A DNA stretch of 49,377 nucleotides from an uncultured Pseudomonadota bacterium (GTDB taxonomy: Bacteria; Pseudomonadota; Gammaproteobacteria; Methylococcales; Methylomonadaceae), in assembly GCA_903918375.1 (NCBI GenBank), contig CAIXED010000080.1:1-49377 (forward strand), written 5' to 3'. Each line of letters opens with the position of its first letter. Position 1 is the first letter of the stretch. Positions 1 through 8,859 of the stretch are shown piece after piece. A model generated the notes under the pieces. It had not been told where the DNA came from. It did not search any database and saw nothing but the letters and a program-made list of their open reading frames with translations. The position numbers and the translations under genes are program-made.

Positions 1-205
1 CGTAAGGAGGCGCATCGTTCGGGTTACTCGACACATTAAATTCAAAAGCATTCATATAAAATGGTTTACCGGTTTTCATATAACGAAGAACTTGGCCTAA
101 TACGGCAATTTTCTCAATCAATAATCGATTGTTTTTGCGCTCTGCAAGATTGACGGTAAAAAACCATAAGGCTTTCGGTATGTAAAAACGTCTATATTCT
201 GTCAT
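1..205 (-). pseudogene. N-terminal remnant of a REP-associated tyrosine transposase (RAYT, IS200-like)
   Basis: Read on the minus strand from ATG at 205, the frame is open to the left window edge. The first ~50 residues start MTEYRRFYIPK and contain FFTVNLAERKNNRLL, which is typical of the N-terminus of RAYT transposases (Y1 HUH family acting on REP sequences). After about residue 50 the resemblance stops. The frame then runs through NVSSNPNDAPPY, which is simply a translation of the REP-like repeat at the left edge, so the catalytic HUH and tyrosine motifs are not present in what is visible. It is best read as a gene truncated by a repeat; a continuation to the left of the window cannot be excluded. 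Family call fairly sure, pseudogene status moderate. Confidence 0.55.
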
Positions 206-239
206 ATCTTTGGTTACTCGATTGATGCGCCTCCTTGCG
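1..239. repeat. REP-like inverted repeat flanking the transposase remnant
   Basis: The sequence AAGGAGGCGCATC at about 4-16 recurs as its reverse complement GATGCGCCTCCTT at about 225-237. Both copies have GGTTACTCG close by (about 21-29 and 212-220, same orientation). The two copies bracket the transposase fragment, the arrangement expected of REP elements mobilised by a RAYT. A related palindrome with the same GAGGCGCATC core lies at the far right of the window (49219-49244). Confidence 0.6.
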
Positions 240-405
240 TCGGCAGCATCCTATAGCGTTCCTGAATTAGCGCATCGTATCGCGGTAAAACCAATACCTG
301 CAAAATCATATTCACTGCTAACCACATTCACGCCTTCGCAGGAAAGCACAGCATTCAATTTATGCTACCGTTCACGCTAAGCTTTTGGTTTTTTAGGAGA
401 ACACC

Positions 406-1062
406 ATGCCGATTTTTTCCATGGCACTGATTTTTGTCATCGCCTTTTTGTTTGTGATGATGATTCAAATCCAGGTATTTGAAATCGCTTTTGCCAAATT
501 GGGTTTAAGTCCGCAAGCTACTTTGGGGATTTTGCTTGGCTCTTTGTTGGGTAGTGCGATTAATCTGCCGATTTTCAAACTCGAAGCTGAAAACACCGGT
601 CATTGGGTCAAGCTTGGCAAGCAAAGACCGGTCTGGAAGTTATTTACCCCCGCCCGTGCTGGGCATGTGATCATTGCGATTAACTTGGGTGGCTGTATTA
701 TTCCGGTGGCTTTATGTCTGTATTTTCTATCGCAACAACTGCTCAACCCGATTCATATTCTGCTTACCCTCAGCATCATTAGCGCGATTAGCTATAAATT
801 AAGCCGTCCGGTGGCTGGGGTTGGTATCGGGATGCCGATTTTAATCGCGCCTCTTACTGCCGCTGGCTTGTCGCTAATCCTTGACCCCAGCCACGCCGCG
901 CATTTGGCTTATATTAGCGGTGTGCTGGGGGTGTTGATTGGCGCTGATATTTTGCATCTGAAAAACATCAACAAACTCGGTGCGCCGATTGCTTCTATCG
1001 GCGGCGCGGGCAGTTTTGATGGGATTTTTATGACCGGCATTATTGCCGCATTGCTGGCTTAA
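406..1062 (+). CDS. DUF1614 family integral membrane protein
   Basis: A 218-residue, highly hydrophobic protein with about six predicted membrane segments (for example residues 3-22, 35-55, 85-110, 112-130, 140-160, 165-182). It matches my recollection of the DUF1614 family, conserved membrane proteins of unknown function in methanogens, methylotrophs and other proteobacteria. A glycine-rich C-terminal stretch (GGAGSFDGIFMTG) is characteristic. The start is supported by AGGAGA about 6 nt before the ATG. Its stop abuts the stop of the convergent P-type ATPase gene with no spacer. The substrate or role is unknown; no catalytic motif is visible. Confidence 0.8.
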   Translation: MPIFSMALIFVIAFLFVMMIQIQVFEIAFAKLGLSPQATLGILLGSLLGSAINLPIFKLEAENTGHWVKLGKQRPVWKLFTPARAGHVIIAINLGGCIIPVALCLYFLSQQLLNPIHILLTLSIISAISYKLSRPVAGVGIGMPILIAPLTAAGLSLILDPSHAAHLAYISGVLGVLIGADILHLKNINKLGAPIASIGGAGSFDGIFMTGIIAALLA

Positions 1063-3591
1063 CTAGCCTTTGACCACCGCATAAAACAGCCGTTTGGCGA
1101 TTTCGGCGGTGGCAATATACAGCGCCACGATGCCGGCCAGCATCGCCAATAACTTTAACGGCAACGGTTCAAAACCGATAAAGCTGGCGATAGGTGTGTA
1201 TGGCAACACCAAGGTTAATAACACCACGCTCAAGGTCGCGAATAACAAGGCTTTGCCCGGTCTACTCTTGAAAAACGGCTTGCGACTTCGCACCACAAAC
1301 ACAATCAACGCTGCTGAAATCACCGATTCTAAAAACCAGCCGGTGCGGAATTGTTCAACCGAAACATCCAGCCACAGCAACAGACCAAAGGTCAGGTAAT
1401 CAAAGATCGAACTCACCAAGCCAAAGGTCATCATAAATTTACGGATAAAATGAATATCCCAACGCCGTGGCTGAGCAATCATTTCGTCGTCTAAATTATC
1501 GGAAGCGATGGTCATTTCAGGGAAATCGGTCAGTAAATTGGTCAGCAAAATCTGCTTAGGCAACAGCGGCAAAAACGGCAGGAATAAGGAAGCGCCAGCC
1601 ATGCTGAACATATTGCCAAAGTTAGCACTGGTCGCCATAAACACATATTTCAAGGTATTGGCAAAAGTAATCCGGCCTTCTTTAACCCCAGCCACTAACA
1701 CTTGCAGATTCTTTTCTAGCAAGACAATTTGCGCGGTGTCTTTGGCGACATCGGCGGCACTATCAACCGAAATCCCCACATCGGCGGCATGTAAAGCCGA
1801 GACATCGTTAATCCCATCGCCCATGTAACCGACCACAAATCCGGCCTTTTTCAAGGCCAAAATAATCCGCTCTTTTTGATTCGGCTCGACTTCGGCGAAT
1901 AAATTAATCTCCGCCACCCGATTCACCAGAGCTTGCTCGCTGATTTGGGCAATTTCGGGGCCGGTTAAAATCTTGCTATCCGCTAAACCCAGCTGATGAC
2001 TAACGGTTTCGGCAACCAAGCGATTGTCGCCAGTGATAATTTTTAAAGTCACACCGAGTTCACGCAATTGATTAATAGTTTCGATGCAATCGGCTTTTGG
2101 CGGGTCGAAAAAGGTTAAAAAGCCTAAAAAGCGCATTTGGCTTTCCTGATTTTTATCAATATGAGTTTGATCAACCGCCAATGGTTTATAAGCTAATCCC
2201 AAAGTGCGTAAACCTTGGCGGCTATAGTTTTGATAGGCTTGCAAAATCCCCGCTTCGGCCTGTTCTATCGCCACTAAACTGCCATCGGGATTTTCGACAT
2301 GACTGCACACCGCTAAAACATTGGTTAACGCGCCTTTGCTAATCAACAAGGTTTGCTGTTGATCGACCACGCACATGCTTAAAATTTTGCGGTGAAAATC
2401 GTAGGGAATTTCGTCTAATTTGCGGCTATCGGCTAAATCAAAGCTTTTGAAGGCGCGAATCGCATTGTCGATAGGATTATTAAAGCCGGTTTCATAAACC
2501 GCGTTCAGATAAGCGTAACGGCTGATGCGTTGACTGCCATTGCCCAACACATCAAACGCGCCATGCACTTGCACCGTGCCTTCGGTTAAGGTGCCGGTTT
2601 TATCGGAACACAGCACATTCATGCTGCCAAGGTTTTCAATAGACGCCAGCTGTTTGACAATCACTTTTTCCGCCAACATGCGCCGCGCACCGTGGGCTAA
2701 ATTAACGCTGATAATCGCTGGCAACAGCTGCGGAGTTAAGCCCACCGCCAACGCCAAGGCAAACAAAAACGAATCCAAAACCGGCTTATGTAAGTAGACG
2801 TTGACGGCGAAAATAATCATCACCAACACCAAAGTCACTTCCATCAACAAATAGCCAAAGCGCCTGACACCGCGTTCAAAATCAGTTTCAGGGGCTTTTA
2901 ATTTAATCCGCGTCGATAACTTGCCAAATTCGGTGGTTTCGCCAGTGGCAATCACCAAGGCTTGCGCCGAGCCGCTTTGCACATGGGTTCCCATCCACAA
3001 GGCATTGCTACGTTGACTCAAGGCTGTTTCTATCGCTAACACGGCTGGATTTTTTTCGGCGGGATAACTTTCGCCAGTTAAAGCCGCTTCATCAATAAAC
3101 AAATTATCGGCACTGATTAACAAACAATCCGCTGGCACAATGTCACCGGCTTTCAGGACAATCACATCACCCGGCACCAATTGATTAGCCGGCATTTCGC
3201 AGACCGCTTGGTCACGCCACACCGAGACTTTAATTTCGACCAGCGCCAGCAATTGCTCCACCGCATCCGCCGCGCCTTTTTCCTGCCAAAACCCCAACAA
3301 GCCACTGATTAACACAATGCTCAAAATAATCAGCGCATCGACATGGTCGTTTAAATAAAACGAAATCCCCGTCGCGAACAGCAACAGCAAAATAATCGAG
3401 CTTTTGAACTGCGCCAGTAATAAGCGCAATACGGTATTGGGCTTTTTATGATTGAGCTGATTGCGGCCGTATTGTTTTAATCTGGCTTGAGCATCGTCGC
3501 CGGCTAAGCCTTGCTCGCTGCTGTTTAATTGTTGAAAGTGTTGCTGGGCGCTGAGGCTCCAGAATGGCTTGGATTGAGACTTGCCTGTCAT
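1063..3591 (-). CDS. mgtA: Magnesium-translocating P-type ATPase (MgtA-like)
   Basis: An 842-residue P3B-type ATPase that would drive Mg2+ import across the inner membrane. Visible motifs are the actuator TGES (LTGES near residue 172), the phosphorylation site DKTGTLT at about residue 330, TGDN, and the hinge GDGINDVSALHAADVG. Membrane helix 4 carries GLTPQLLP, resembling the GLTPEMLP of MgtA/MgtB rather than the CPC/CPH of heavy-metal pumps. The C-terminal block LLPKQILLTNLLTDFPEM is also MgtA-like. Length fits the family (about 850-900). I chose ATG at 3591 because GAGGAAG lies 5 nt upstream; a TTG seven codons earlier (3612) is less likely. It diverges from the CDF exporter gene. No Mg2+ leader structure was recognised upstream. 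Confidence 0.88.
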   Translation of the reverse strand: MTGKSQSKPFWSLSAQQHFQQLNSSEQGLAGDDAQARLKQYGRNQLNHKKPNTVLRLLLAQFKSSIILLLLFATGISFYLNDHVDALIILSIVLISGLLGFWQEKGAADAVEQLLALVEIKVSVWRDQAVCEMPANQLVPGDVIVLKAGDIVPADCLLISADNLFIDEAALTGESYPAEKNPAVLAIETALSQRSNALWMGTHVQSGSAQALVIATGETTEFGKLSTRIKLKAPETDFERGVRRFGYLLMEVTLVLVMIIFAVNVYLHKPVLDSFLFALALAVGLTPQLLPAIISVNLAHGARRMLAEKVIVKQLASIENLGSMNVLCSDKTGTLTEGTVQVHGAFDVLGNGSQRISRYAYLNAVYETGFNNPIDNAIRAFKSFDLADSRKLDEIPYDFHRKILSMCVVDQQQTLLISKGALTNVLAVCSHVENPDGSLVAIEQAEAGILQAYQNYSRQGLRTLGLAYKPLAVDQTHIDKNQESQMRFLGFLTFFDPPKADCIETINQLRELGVTLKIITGDNRLVAETVSHQLGLADSKILTGPEIAQISEQALVNRVAEINLFAEVEPNQKERIILALKKAGFVVGYMGDGINDVSALHAADVGISVDSAADVAKDTAQIVLLEKNLQVLVAGVKEGRITFANTLKYVFMATSANFGNMFSMAGASLFLPFLPLLPKQILLTNLLTDFPEMTIASDNLDDEMIAQPRRWDIHFIRKFMMTFGLVSSIFDYLTFGLLLWLDVSVEQFRTGWFLESVISAALIVFVVRSRKPFFKSRPGKALLFATLSVVLLTLVLPYTPIASFIGFEPLPLKLLAMLAGIVALYIATAEIAKRLFYAVVKG

Positions 3592-3759
3592 AAGTACTTC
3601 CTCGCTAAACAATTACAGCTAGATTAATCGCGAGTTTGACACTAAATGCAATACAACTGCAAAACACACTGCTAATAAGCCCTATAGGATTAGCAAGCAT
3701 CAGAACGATAAATCCATCTCTGGTAGACTAAGCAGCTGTTTTAATTCTGCACTTTTATT

Positions 3760-4701
3760 ATGTCTACCCAACAAAAATCCCTCGCTGCTTACGGTTGGCT
3801 GTCTTTTGCCGCTGCTATCGTCACTATCGCTTTGAAAACCTATGCTTGGTGGTTAACTGATTCGGTTGGCTTGTTATCGGATGCCTTGGAGTCGCTGATT
3901 AACTTGGTCGCGGCGATTATTATGATTGCGGTACTCAATGTATCCTCTCAACCACCGGATGATGACCACGCTTACGGTCATGAAAAAATTGAATATTTTT
4001 CCAGCGGCGCTGAAGGCATCATGATTTTGCTGGCGGCATTTAGCATTGGCTTAACCGCTTGGGAACGCTTGTGGCATCCGCAACCGTTACAAGCTTTAGA
4101 CATAGGGATAGCTATTTCCATCGCTGCCTCGGTGGTCAATTTAGTGGTAGCGCAGATTTTGATTAAAGTCGGCAAACGTCGCCATTCGATTACTCTCGAA
4201 GCCGATGGCAAACATTTAATGACTGATGTTTGGACGACGGTGGGTATTTTGCTGGGGATTGGCTTAATCGCTGCCGCTGATTATTTTCAAGTCAGCCGTG
4301 ATTGGGCGCAACAATTGGGCTTACAGGATTGGGTGATTCTCGATCCGATTATTGCGATTTTAGTGGCAATTAATATTGTTTGGGCGGGGGTGCATTTGTT
4401 ACAGCGCACCGCTGCTGGCTTGTTGGATGCGGCCTTACCTAGCGGAGAGCAAGCGGCGATTATCGAGGTCTTGGAACAGTTTGTGGTTTCAGACCACATC
4501 ACTTATCACGCTTTACGCACTCGCTACGCCGGCGCTCGGCGTTTTATGTCGGTGCATATTTTGGTACCAGGTAGCTGGACGGTGCAGCAAGGTCATGATT
4601 TAGTCGAAACCATAGAATTAAAGCTAATGACACTCTTCGACCATCTCGATATCGACACCCATTTGGAACCGATTGAAGACCAAGCGTCTTGGCGTCATTA
4701 A
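3760..4701 (+). CDS. Cation diffusion facilitator (CDF) family metal exporter
   Basis: A 313-residue protein with about six membrane helices and a cytoplasmic C-terminal domain, as in FieF/YiiP-type Zn2+/Fe2+/proton antiporters. Metal-site motifs visible are DALESLINL in helix 2, the DDDHAYGHEKIEYFS loop after helix 3, and the second site HSITLEADGKHLMTDVWTT in helix 5. The helix-5 HxxxD arrangement (HLMTD) suggests a Zn/Fe-type exporter, but the metal cannot be fixed. There is no clear Shine-Dalgarno before ATG 3760. The sigma-54 regulator gene starts 8 nt after its stop, so the two are probably co-transcribed. Confidence 0.88.
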   Translation: MSTQQKSLAAYGWLSFAAAIVTIALKTYAWWLTDSVGLLSDALESLINLVAAIIMIAVLNVSSQPPDDDHAYGHEKIEYFSSGAEGIMILLAAFSIGLTAWERLWHPQPLQALDIGIAISIAASVVNLVVAQILIKVGKRRHSITLEADGKHLMTDVWTTVGILLGIGLIAAADYFQVSRDWAQQLGLQDWVILDPIIAILVAINIVWAGVHLLQRTAAGLLDAALPSGEQAAIIEVLEQFVVSDHITYHALRTRYAGARRFMSVHILVPGSWTVQQGHDLVETIELKLMTLFDHLDIDTHLEPIEDQASWRH

Positions 4702-4709
4702 GGATACCT

Positions 4710-6098
4710 ATGCCCGACACTTTATTGATTATCGAAGACGAAGCCTTACTCGGCTCGGAATTAGCGCGGTTTTTCCGCAAGCGCAATTGGGATGTGTCGC
4801 TGGCTCGCGATTTAAAAGAAGCTGAACAATACCTTTGCCAACAAAGCATAGACCCGCTGGTAGTGTTATCGGACATGAACTTGCCCGATGGTAATGCGCT
4901 GGATTTTTTAGAAACCATCAAGCCTAAAATCGGTAGTAGCGAATGGGTGTTTGCCACCGGTTATGGCAGCGTGGCGGATTCGGTTCGCGCGGTGCGTTTG
5001 GGGGCGTATGACTTTATCGAAAAACCCTGCGACCCCGAACGTCTCAATTTATTAATCGAAGGCGCTGGCCGTAGCGCCCGCGCTCAACGCCGTTTACAAC
5101 AACAAACCGAAGCCGAAAACAGCCGCTACAGCCTCGATGCTTTAATCGGTAACAGCTTAGTCACCAGCAATTTACGGCAAATGATTAAGCAGATGGCCAA
5201 TGTGCCGTTTTCCAGCTTAATCATCAGTGGCGAAACCGGCACCGGCAAAGGCTTAATCGCCCGAATTTTGCATTACACCGGCAGCCGCGCCCAAGCACCG
5301 TTGATTGAAATCAATTGCGCCGCCCTGCCCCGCGAATTATTGGAATCGGAATTATTTGGCTACGAAGCCGGCGCCTTTACGGGCGCTAAAAAACGTCATC
5401 GCGGCTTATTTGAACAGGCTCACACCGGCACACTGTTTTTAGATGAAATCGGCGAAATGGATTTGGATTTGCAAACCAAGCTGTTAAAAGCGGTGGAAGA
5501 TTTGCGGATTCGTCGCTTGGGTAGCGAAACCGAGATTGCAATTGATGTGCAAATCATCGCCGCCACCAATCTGGATTTAATCCAAAAAGTCGAGCAAGGC
5601 CAATTCCGTAGCGATTTGTATCATCGCTTGAATGTGATGAGTTTGCGGGTACCATCGCTAAAAGAACGTAAGCAAGATTTGGAACAATTAGTGCCGTTGT
5701 TTATTGCCGATAGCAATCGTAAATCGGCGAAGAACGTCCGGCATATTTCCCAGCAAGCTTGGGAGATGATTAAAAACTACAGCTGGCCAGGCAATATTCG
5801 CGAATTAAGCAATGTTTTGGAACGCTGTGTGTTACTGGCGAGTGATGAACAGTTACCGGAACAATGGCTGCAATTAAGCAATCCATCGCCTAGCAGTGAC
5901 AGCTATTACAACCCGAATAACGGTATTTTCTTACCTTTAGACGGTAGCTTGAGTTTGCAAGATATTGAGAAATTTGTGATTCAAGAGGTTTTGAACCGTA
6001 CGGATGAAAATGTCACCGCAGCAGCGCGAATGCTGGGTACGACTCGTGAGACTTTGCGCTATAGGGTGCAAAAATATAATCTGCGCTGTAAGTCCTGA
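4710..6098 (+). CDS. Sigma-54-dependent response regulator, NtrC family
   Basis: A 462-residue regulator. Residues 1-120 form a receiver domain with acidic pocket (IIEDE), phospho-acceptor Asp in SDMNLPDG, a Thr/Ala switch (FATGYG) and Lys in FIEKPCD. The central AAA+ domain has Walker A GETGTGKG, the sigma-54-contacting GAFTGA loop and Walker B LFLDEIGEM. The C-terminus is a Fis-like helix-turn-helix (VTAAARMLGTTRETLRYR). ATG 4710 is preferred over TTG 4689 because AAGGA sits 5 nt upstream. No histidine kinase gene is adjacent, so it is an orphan here. Coupling to the CDF exporter suggests a link to metal stress, but that is inference. Confidence 0.9.
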   Translation: MPDTLLIIEDEALLGSELARFFRKRNWDVSLARDLKEAEQYLCQQSIDPLVVLSDMNLPDGNALDFLETIKPKIGSSEWVFATGYGSVADSVRAVRLGAYDFIEKPCDPERLNLLIEGAGRSARAQRRLQQQTEAENSRYSLDALIGNSLVTSNLRQMIKQMANVPFSSLIISGETGTGKGLIARILHYTGSRAQAPLIEINCAALPRELLESELFGYEAGAFTGAKKRHRGLFEQAHTGTLFLDEIGEMDLDLQTKLLKAVEDLRIRRLGSETEIAIDVQIIAATNLDLIQKVEQGQFRSDLYHRLNVMSLRVPSLKERKQDLEQLVPLFIADSNRKSAKNVRHISQQAWEMIKNYSWPGNIRELSNVLERCVLLASDEQLPEQWLQLSNPSPSSDSYYNPNNGIFLPLDGSLSLQDIEKFVIQEVLNRTDENVTAAARMLGTTRETLRYRVQKYNLRCKS

Positions 6099-6147
6099 TC
6101 AAATCTAATTGATTGTAGAAAACTTTAAGGTACTTCAAGGAGGCTCC

Positions 6148-6540
6148 ATGACTACTGAACACGACGAAAACTACTGGCGCGAGAAACTGACGCCCGAACA
6201 ATTTCACGTCTGCCGCCAAAAAGGCACCGAGCCACCATTCACCGGCAAATACACCGACTGCACCAAAACGGGAACTTATCATTGCGTCTGTTGCGGTCAT
6301 CCCTTATTTGCTTCCGAAAGCAAATTTCACTCTGGCTGCGGTTGGCCGAGTTTCTTTGTGCCGCTTAATGCTAATAGCTTGGATGAACATCAAGACCTTA
6401 GCCACGGCATGCGCCGCGTTGAAGTCACCTGCCAATCTTGTGACGCTCATTTAGGCCATGTTTTTACTGACGGCCCAGAACCAACTGGCTTACGCTATTG
6501 CATCAATTCCGTTGCTATCGATTTACAAGAGAAACCATGA
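6148..6540 (+). CDS. msrB: Peptide-methionine (R)-S-oxide reductase
   Basis: A 130-residue MsrB that reduces methionine-R-sulfoxide in oxidised proteins, using thioredoxin. The two zinc-binding CxxC pairs are visible (CVCC and CQSC), as are GCGWPSF, HLGHVF and the catalytic cysteine in RYCINS. Length is normal for a single-domain cytosolic enzyme. ATG 6148 is favoured by AAGGAGG about 5 nt upstream; a TTG 39 nt earlier lacks this. It overlaps the aminopeptidase start by ATGA, so the two are translationally coupled. Confidence 0.95.
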   Translation: MTTEHDENYWREKLTPEQFHVCRQKGTEPPFTGKYTDCTKTGTYHCVCCGHPLFASESKFHSGCGWPSFFVPLNANSLDEHQDLSHGMRRVEVTCQSCDAHLGHVFTDGPEPTGLRYCINSVAIDLQEKP

Positions 6541-7835
6541 ACCCACAGCAACCAGTTACTGATTTACTGAATTTCATCGATTGCAGCCCTAGCCCTTGGC
6601 ATGCGGTAGCCACTATTGAACATCGCTTGCAAAACCAAGGCTTTCAACGCTTGTTAGAATCCGACACTTGGGCACTCACCAGCAATGGCCGTTATTATGT
6701 GATTCGCGATGATTCGTCGATTGTCGCTTTTGTAGTCGGCACTAAAGCTCTGCCCGAATCGGGTTTTAAAATTATCGGCGCACATACCGACTCACCGGGC
6801 TTACGCGTCAAACCACACCCAGTGGTTGCCGGCGATCAATTAGTGCGTTTGGCGGTAGAAGTCTATGGAGGGCCGATTTTAGCCACCTTCACCGACCGCG
6901 ATTTAAGCTTGGCCGGACGTGTCGCCTATCGCCAAGCCGATGGCAGCATCGCTAGCCGCTTAGTCTGTTTTCCGCAAGCCTTGCTACGTTTACCGAATTT
7001 AGCGATACACATGAACCGCGCGGTCAACGAAGACGGTTTAAAACTGAATAAACAAACTGATTTAGCCGCGATTTTGTCAGCGACTCAGCAACAATTACCC
7101 GCCAACGATTTTCAAAGCCTGTTAGCCAAACAAGCCGATCTTGAAGCAGAACAGATTTTGAGCTGGGAATTAAACATTTATGACACCCAAAAAGGCAGCT
7201 TTTGGGGGGCGAATCAGGAATTTTATTGCAACAGCCAGCTAGACAATCTCGCCTCCTGCCATGCGGGTTTAAGCGCCTTGTTAGACCCAGCCAGCTTAAA
7301 CAGCGGCAATACTTTAGTCTGTGCCTTATTCGATCACGAAGAAGTGGGCAGCGAAAGTTGCAAAGGCGCGGCGGGGAGTTTCTTGCCGGATGTTTTACAG
7401 CGCATCGCCAATAGCCAAGCACTCAACCACGACCAATATCAGCGCACACTCGCCAACAGTTTTATGGTCAGCGCTGACATGGCTCACGCCTACCATCCAA
7501 GCTATCCCGCCGCTTACGAACCCAATCATAAAATCGTTATTAACCAAGGGCCGGTGATTAAAATCAACGCCAACCATCGCTATGCCTCGGAATGCTTGTC
7601 GGAAGCGCAATTTATGGCCTATTGCCAACAAGCCGATGTGCCGTTTCAAAAATACGCCCATCGCGGTGATTTAGCCTGCGGCAGCACCATTGGGCCGATT
7701 AGCTCTAGCAAACTGGGAATACGCACCGTTGATGTCGGCAATCCAATGTGGGCCATGCACAGCATCCGCGAAAGCGCTGGGGTTGCCGATCATGGCTTTA
7801 TGATTAAGGCTTTGGGTTGTTTTTTCGCTAATTGA
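6537..7835 (+). CDS. M18 family zinc aminopeptidase (aspartyl-aminopeptidase-like, PepC/ApeB)
   Basis: A 432-residue cytosolic metallo-aminopeptidase of family M18. Metal-site and catalytic motifs are in place: [13 protein letters not shown] near residue 80, FDHEEVGS near residue 265, [10 protein letters not shown], and a C-terminal histidine in MWAMHSIRE. Such enzymes release N-terminal acidic or neutral residues as part of peptide recycling. The ATG overlaps the msrB stop as ATGA, defining the start and indicating one transcript with msrB. Bacterial annotations use both apeB and pepC, so no symbol is assigned. Confidence 0.93.
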   Translation: MNPQQPVTDLLNFIDCSPSPWHAVATIEHRLQNQGFQRLLESDTWALTSNGRYYVIRDDSSIVAFVVGTKALPESGFKIIGAHTDSPGLRVKPHPVVAGDQLVRLAVEVYGGPILATFTDRDLSLAGRVAYRQADGSIASRLVCFPQALLRLPNLAIHMNRAVNEDGLKLNKQTDLAAILSATQQQLPANDFQSLLAKQADLEAEQILSWELNIYDTQKGSFWGANQEFYCNSQLDNLASCHAGLSALLDPASLNSGNTLVCALFDHEEVGSESCKGAAGSFLPDVLQRIANSQALNHDQYQRTLANSFMVSADMAHAYHPSYPAAYEPNHKIVINQGPVIKINANHRYASECLSEAQFMAYCQQADVPFQKYAHRGDLACGSTIGPISSSKLGIRTVDVGNPMWAMHSIRESAGVADHGFMIKALGCFFAN

Positions 7836-7883
7836 TAATAAGATTGTGGCTATTATTTTCAATCATATTTAAGGACAAATCAG

Positions 7884-8114
7884 ATGACGACTAGAGCTGA
7901 ATTAGAAAATCAATTAGTTAATCAAATCCATTATTTACCGATTGAAGCAATAGAAACCTTGTTGAAATTAACCACATTACTAAAACCAACTCAATCCGCA
8001 TTAACCAACGAACAACCGAGTAATTTTGCTGATTTTATTAAGAAATCACCGCTAGTGGGGGTTGATATTGATTTAAGTAGAAATCCATCTGTATGCCGAG
8101 AAATAGAGCTATGA
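7884..8114 (+). CDS. Probable type II antitoxin partner of the PIN toxin
   Basis: A 76-residue protein beginning MTTRAELENQLVNQIHYLP, followed by a helical segment (EAIETLLKLTTLLKP) and a flexible acidic C-terminal tail. This is the general shape of short antitoxins that pair with PIN-domain toxins. I do not recognise the exact antitoxin family. Role is inferred mainly from position: its stop overlaps the VapC-type gene start in an ATGA arrangement. AAGGAC lies about 7 nt before the ATG. AT content is higher than in the flanking aminopeptidase gene, consistent with a mobile module. Confidence 0.7.
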   Translation: MTTRAELENQLVNQIHYLPIEAIETLLKLTTLLKPTQSALTNEQPSNFADFIKKSPLVGVDIDLSRNPSVCREIEL

Positions 8115-8521
8115 ACTATTTATTGGATACCAATATTATTTCAGAACTCAAACGCCCAAAACCTAATCAGCAAGTTTTAGACTGGTTTTCTACCGTACCT
8201 AAAGAATCGCTTTATTTAAGCGTCATGACCTTGGGTGAAATTCGTAAAGGGATTAACAAATTACCGGAAGGGCAAAAGAAACAAGCACTATCAAGCTGGT
8301 TGGAGAAAGAGATTCCTTTATGGTTTGATTCAAGATTATTAGCAATTGATACTGGCGTAGCTGATTATTGGGGACAATTACAGGCACAAATGACTAGACC
8401 ATTGCCAGCAATCGATAGCTTAATAGCCGCAACTGCGTTGTATCATGATCTTTGCCTAGTCACTCGTAACGTCAATGACTTTGATTACCCGAGTCTAAAT
8501 CTTTTAAATTTATGGAATTGA
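8111..8521 (+). CDS. vapC: PIN-domain ribonuclease toxin, VapC type
   Basis: A 136-residue PIN protein. It opens MNYLLDTNIISELKRP, giving the first catalytic Asp and the following acidic residue. Further acidic positions appear in TLGEIRKGI, AIDSLIAATA and VTRNVNDFD, so the metal site looks complete. Family members cleave tRNA or rRNA and are neutralised by the cognate antitoxin encoded just upstream. The ATG at 8111 overlaps the antitoxin stop (ATGA); an ATG at 8093 is in frame but adds residues not expected before the conserved LDTN strand. The toxin appears intact, unlike the truncated one at 48707-48883. Confidence 0.9.
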   Translation: MNYLLDTNIISELKRPKPNQQVLDWFSTVPKESLYLSVMTLGEIRKGINKLPEGQKKQALSSWLEKEIPLWFDSRLLAIDTGVADYWGQLQAQMTRPLPAIDSLIAATALYHDLCLVTRNVNDFDYPSLNLLNLWN

Positions 8522-8532
8522 TCAATATCAAC

Positions 8533-8575
8533 AGACAAAAAAAAGGCATCTTGTTCGTTTTAAAACAAGATGCCT
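8533..8575 (-). terminator. Rho-independent terminator, minus strand
   Basis: AGGCATCTTGTT (8544-8555) pairs perfectly with AACAAGATGCCT (8564-8575). The run of A immediately left of the stem (8537-8544) becomes a U-tract only when transcribed on the minus strand; no T-run follows on the plus strand. It does not therefore look like a terminator for vapC, and it ends some minus-strand transcript for which no gene is visible. Confidence 0.7.
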
Positions 8576-8792
8576 AGTCAAATCTAGCATGACAGGAGGA
8601 ACACAACAGGAAACACGTTTTTAGTAATGCAAAATCAATGCCAAAACTTAATTCCTTAAAAACTAAGCCCTCCAGCCCATCAAAACCACCTCAAACCCGC
8701 CCACTTTGCACCAGAAAAGCGCAAACACGCACCACAACAAAACAGCCTTATTTATCAATAATTAAGCAACAATAAATCAACTAAAAAGACTA

Positions 8793-8821
8793 TTGTTTAC
8801 TTATAGCACTAGGGATACAGT
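8793..8821 (+). promoter_or_regulatory. Candidate sigma-70 promoter for the small membrane protein
   Basis: TTGTTT (8793-8798) and TACAGT (8816-8821) are separated by 17 nt and lie about 40 nt before the start codon at 8860. Both hexamers are imperfect (4 of 6), so this is a candidate only. Confidence 0.4.
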
Positions 8822-8859
8822 TAAAGCTCTGCCATTCATTAGCTTAAGGGGGGTTAACA

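Larger units (their letters stand above)
8522..8859. other. Gene-free stretch with a minus-strand terminator and strand-skewed sequence
   Basis: No convincing protein gene in these 338 bases. They hold a perfect 12-bp stem hairpin (8544-8575) whose U-tract is on the minus strand. Between about 8640 and 8750 the plus strand is almost free of G. A plus-strand promoter for the small gene at 8860 lies at the right end. A minus-strand small RNA ending at the hairpin is possible. Confidence 0.5.

Noticed and set aside
1094..2797. Several plus-strand open frames inside the P-type ATPase gene
   Set aside because: They are antisense frames of a well-conserved minus-strand gene, with no ribosome-binding sites or recognisable domains.
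3613..3759. TTGACA-like hexamer and possible Mg2+ riboswitch between the P-type ATPase and CDF genes
   Set aside because: No -10 box at proper spacing from the TTGACA and no recognisable M-box or mgtA-leader structure.
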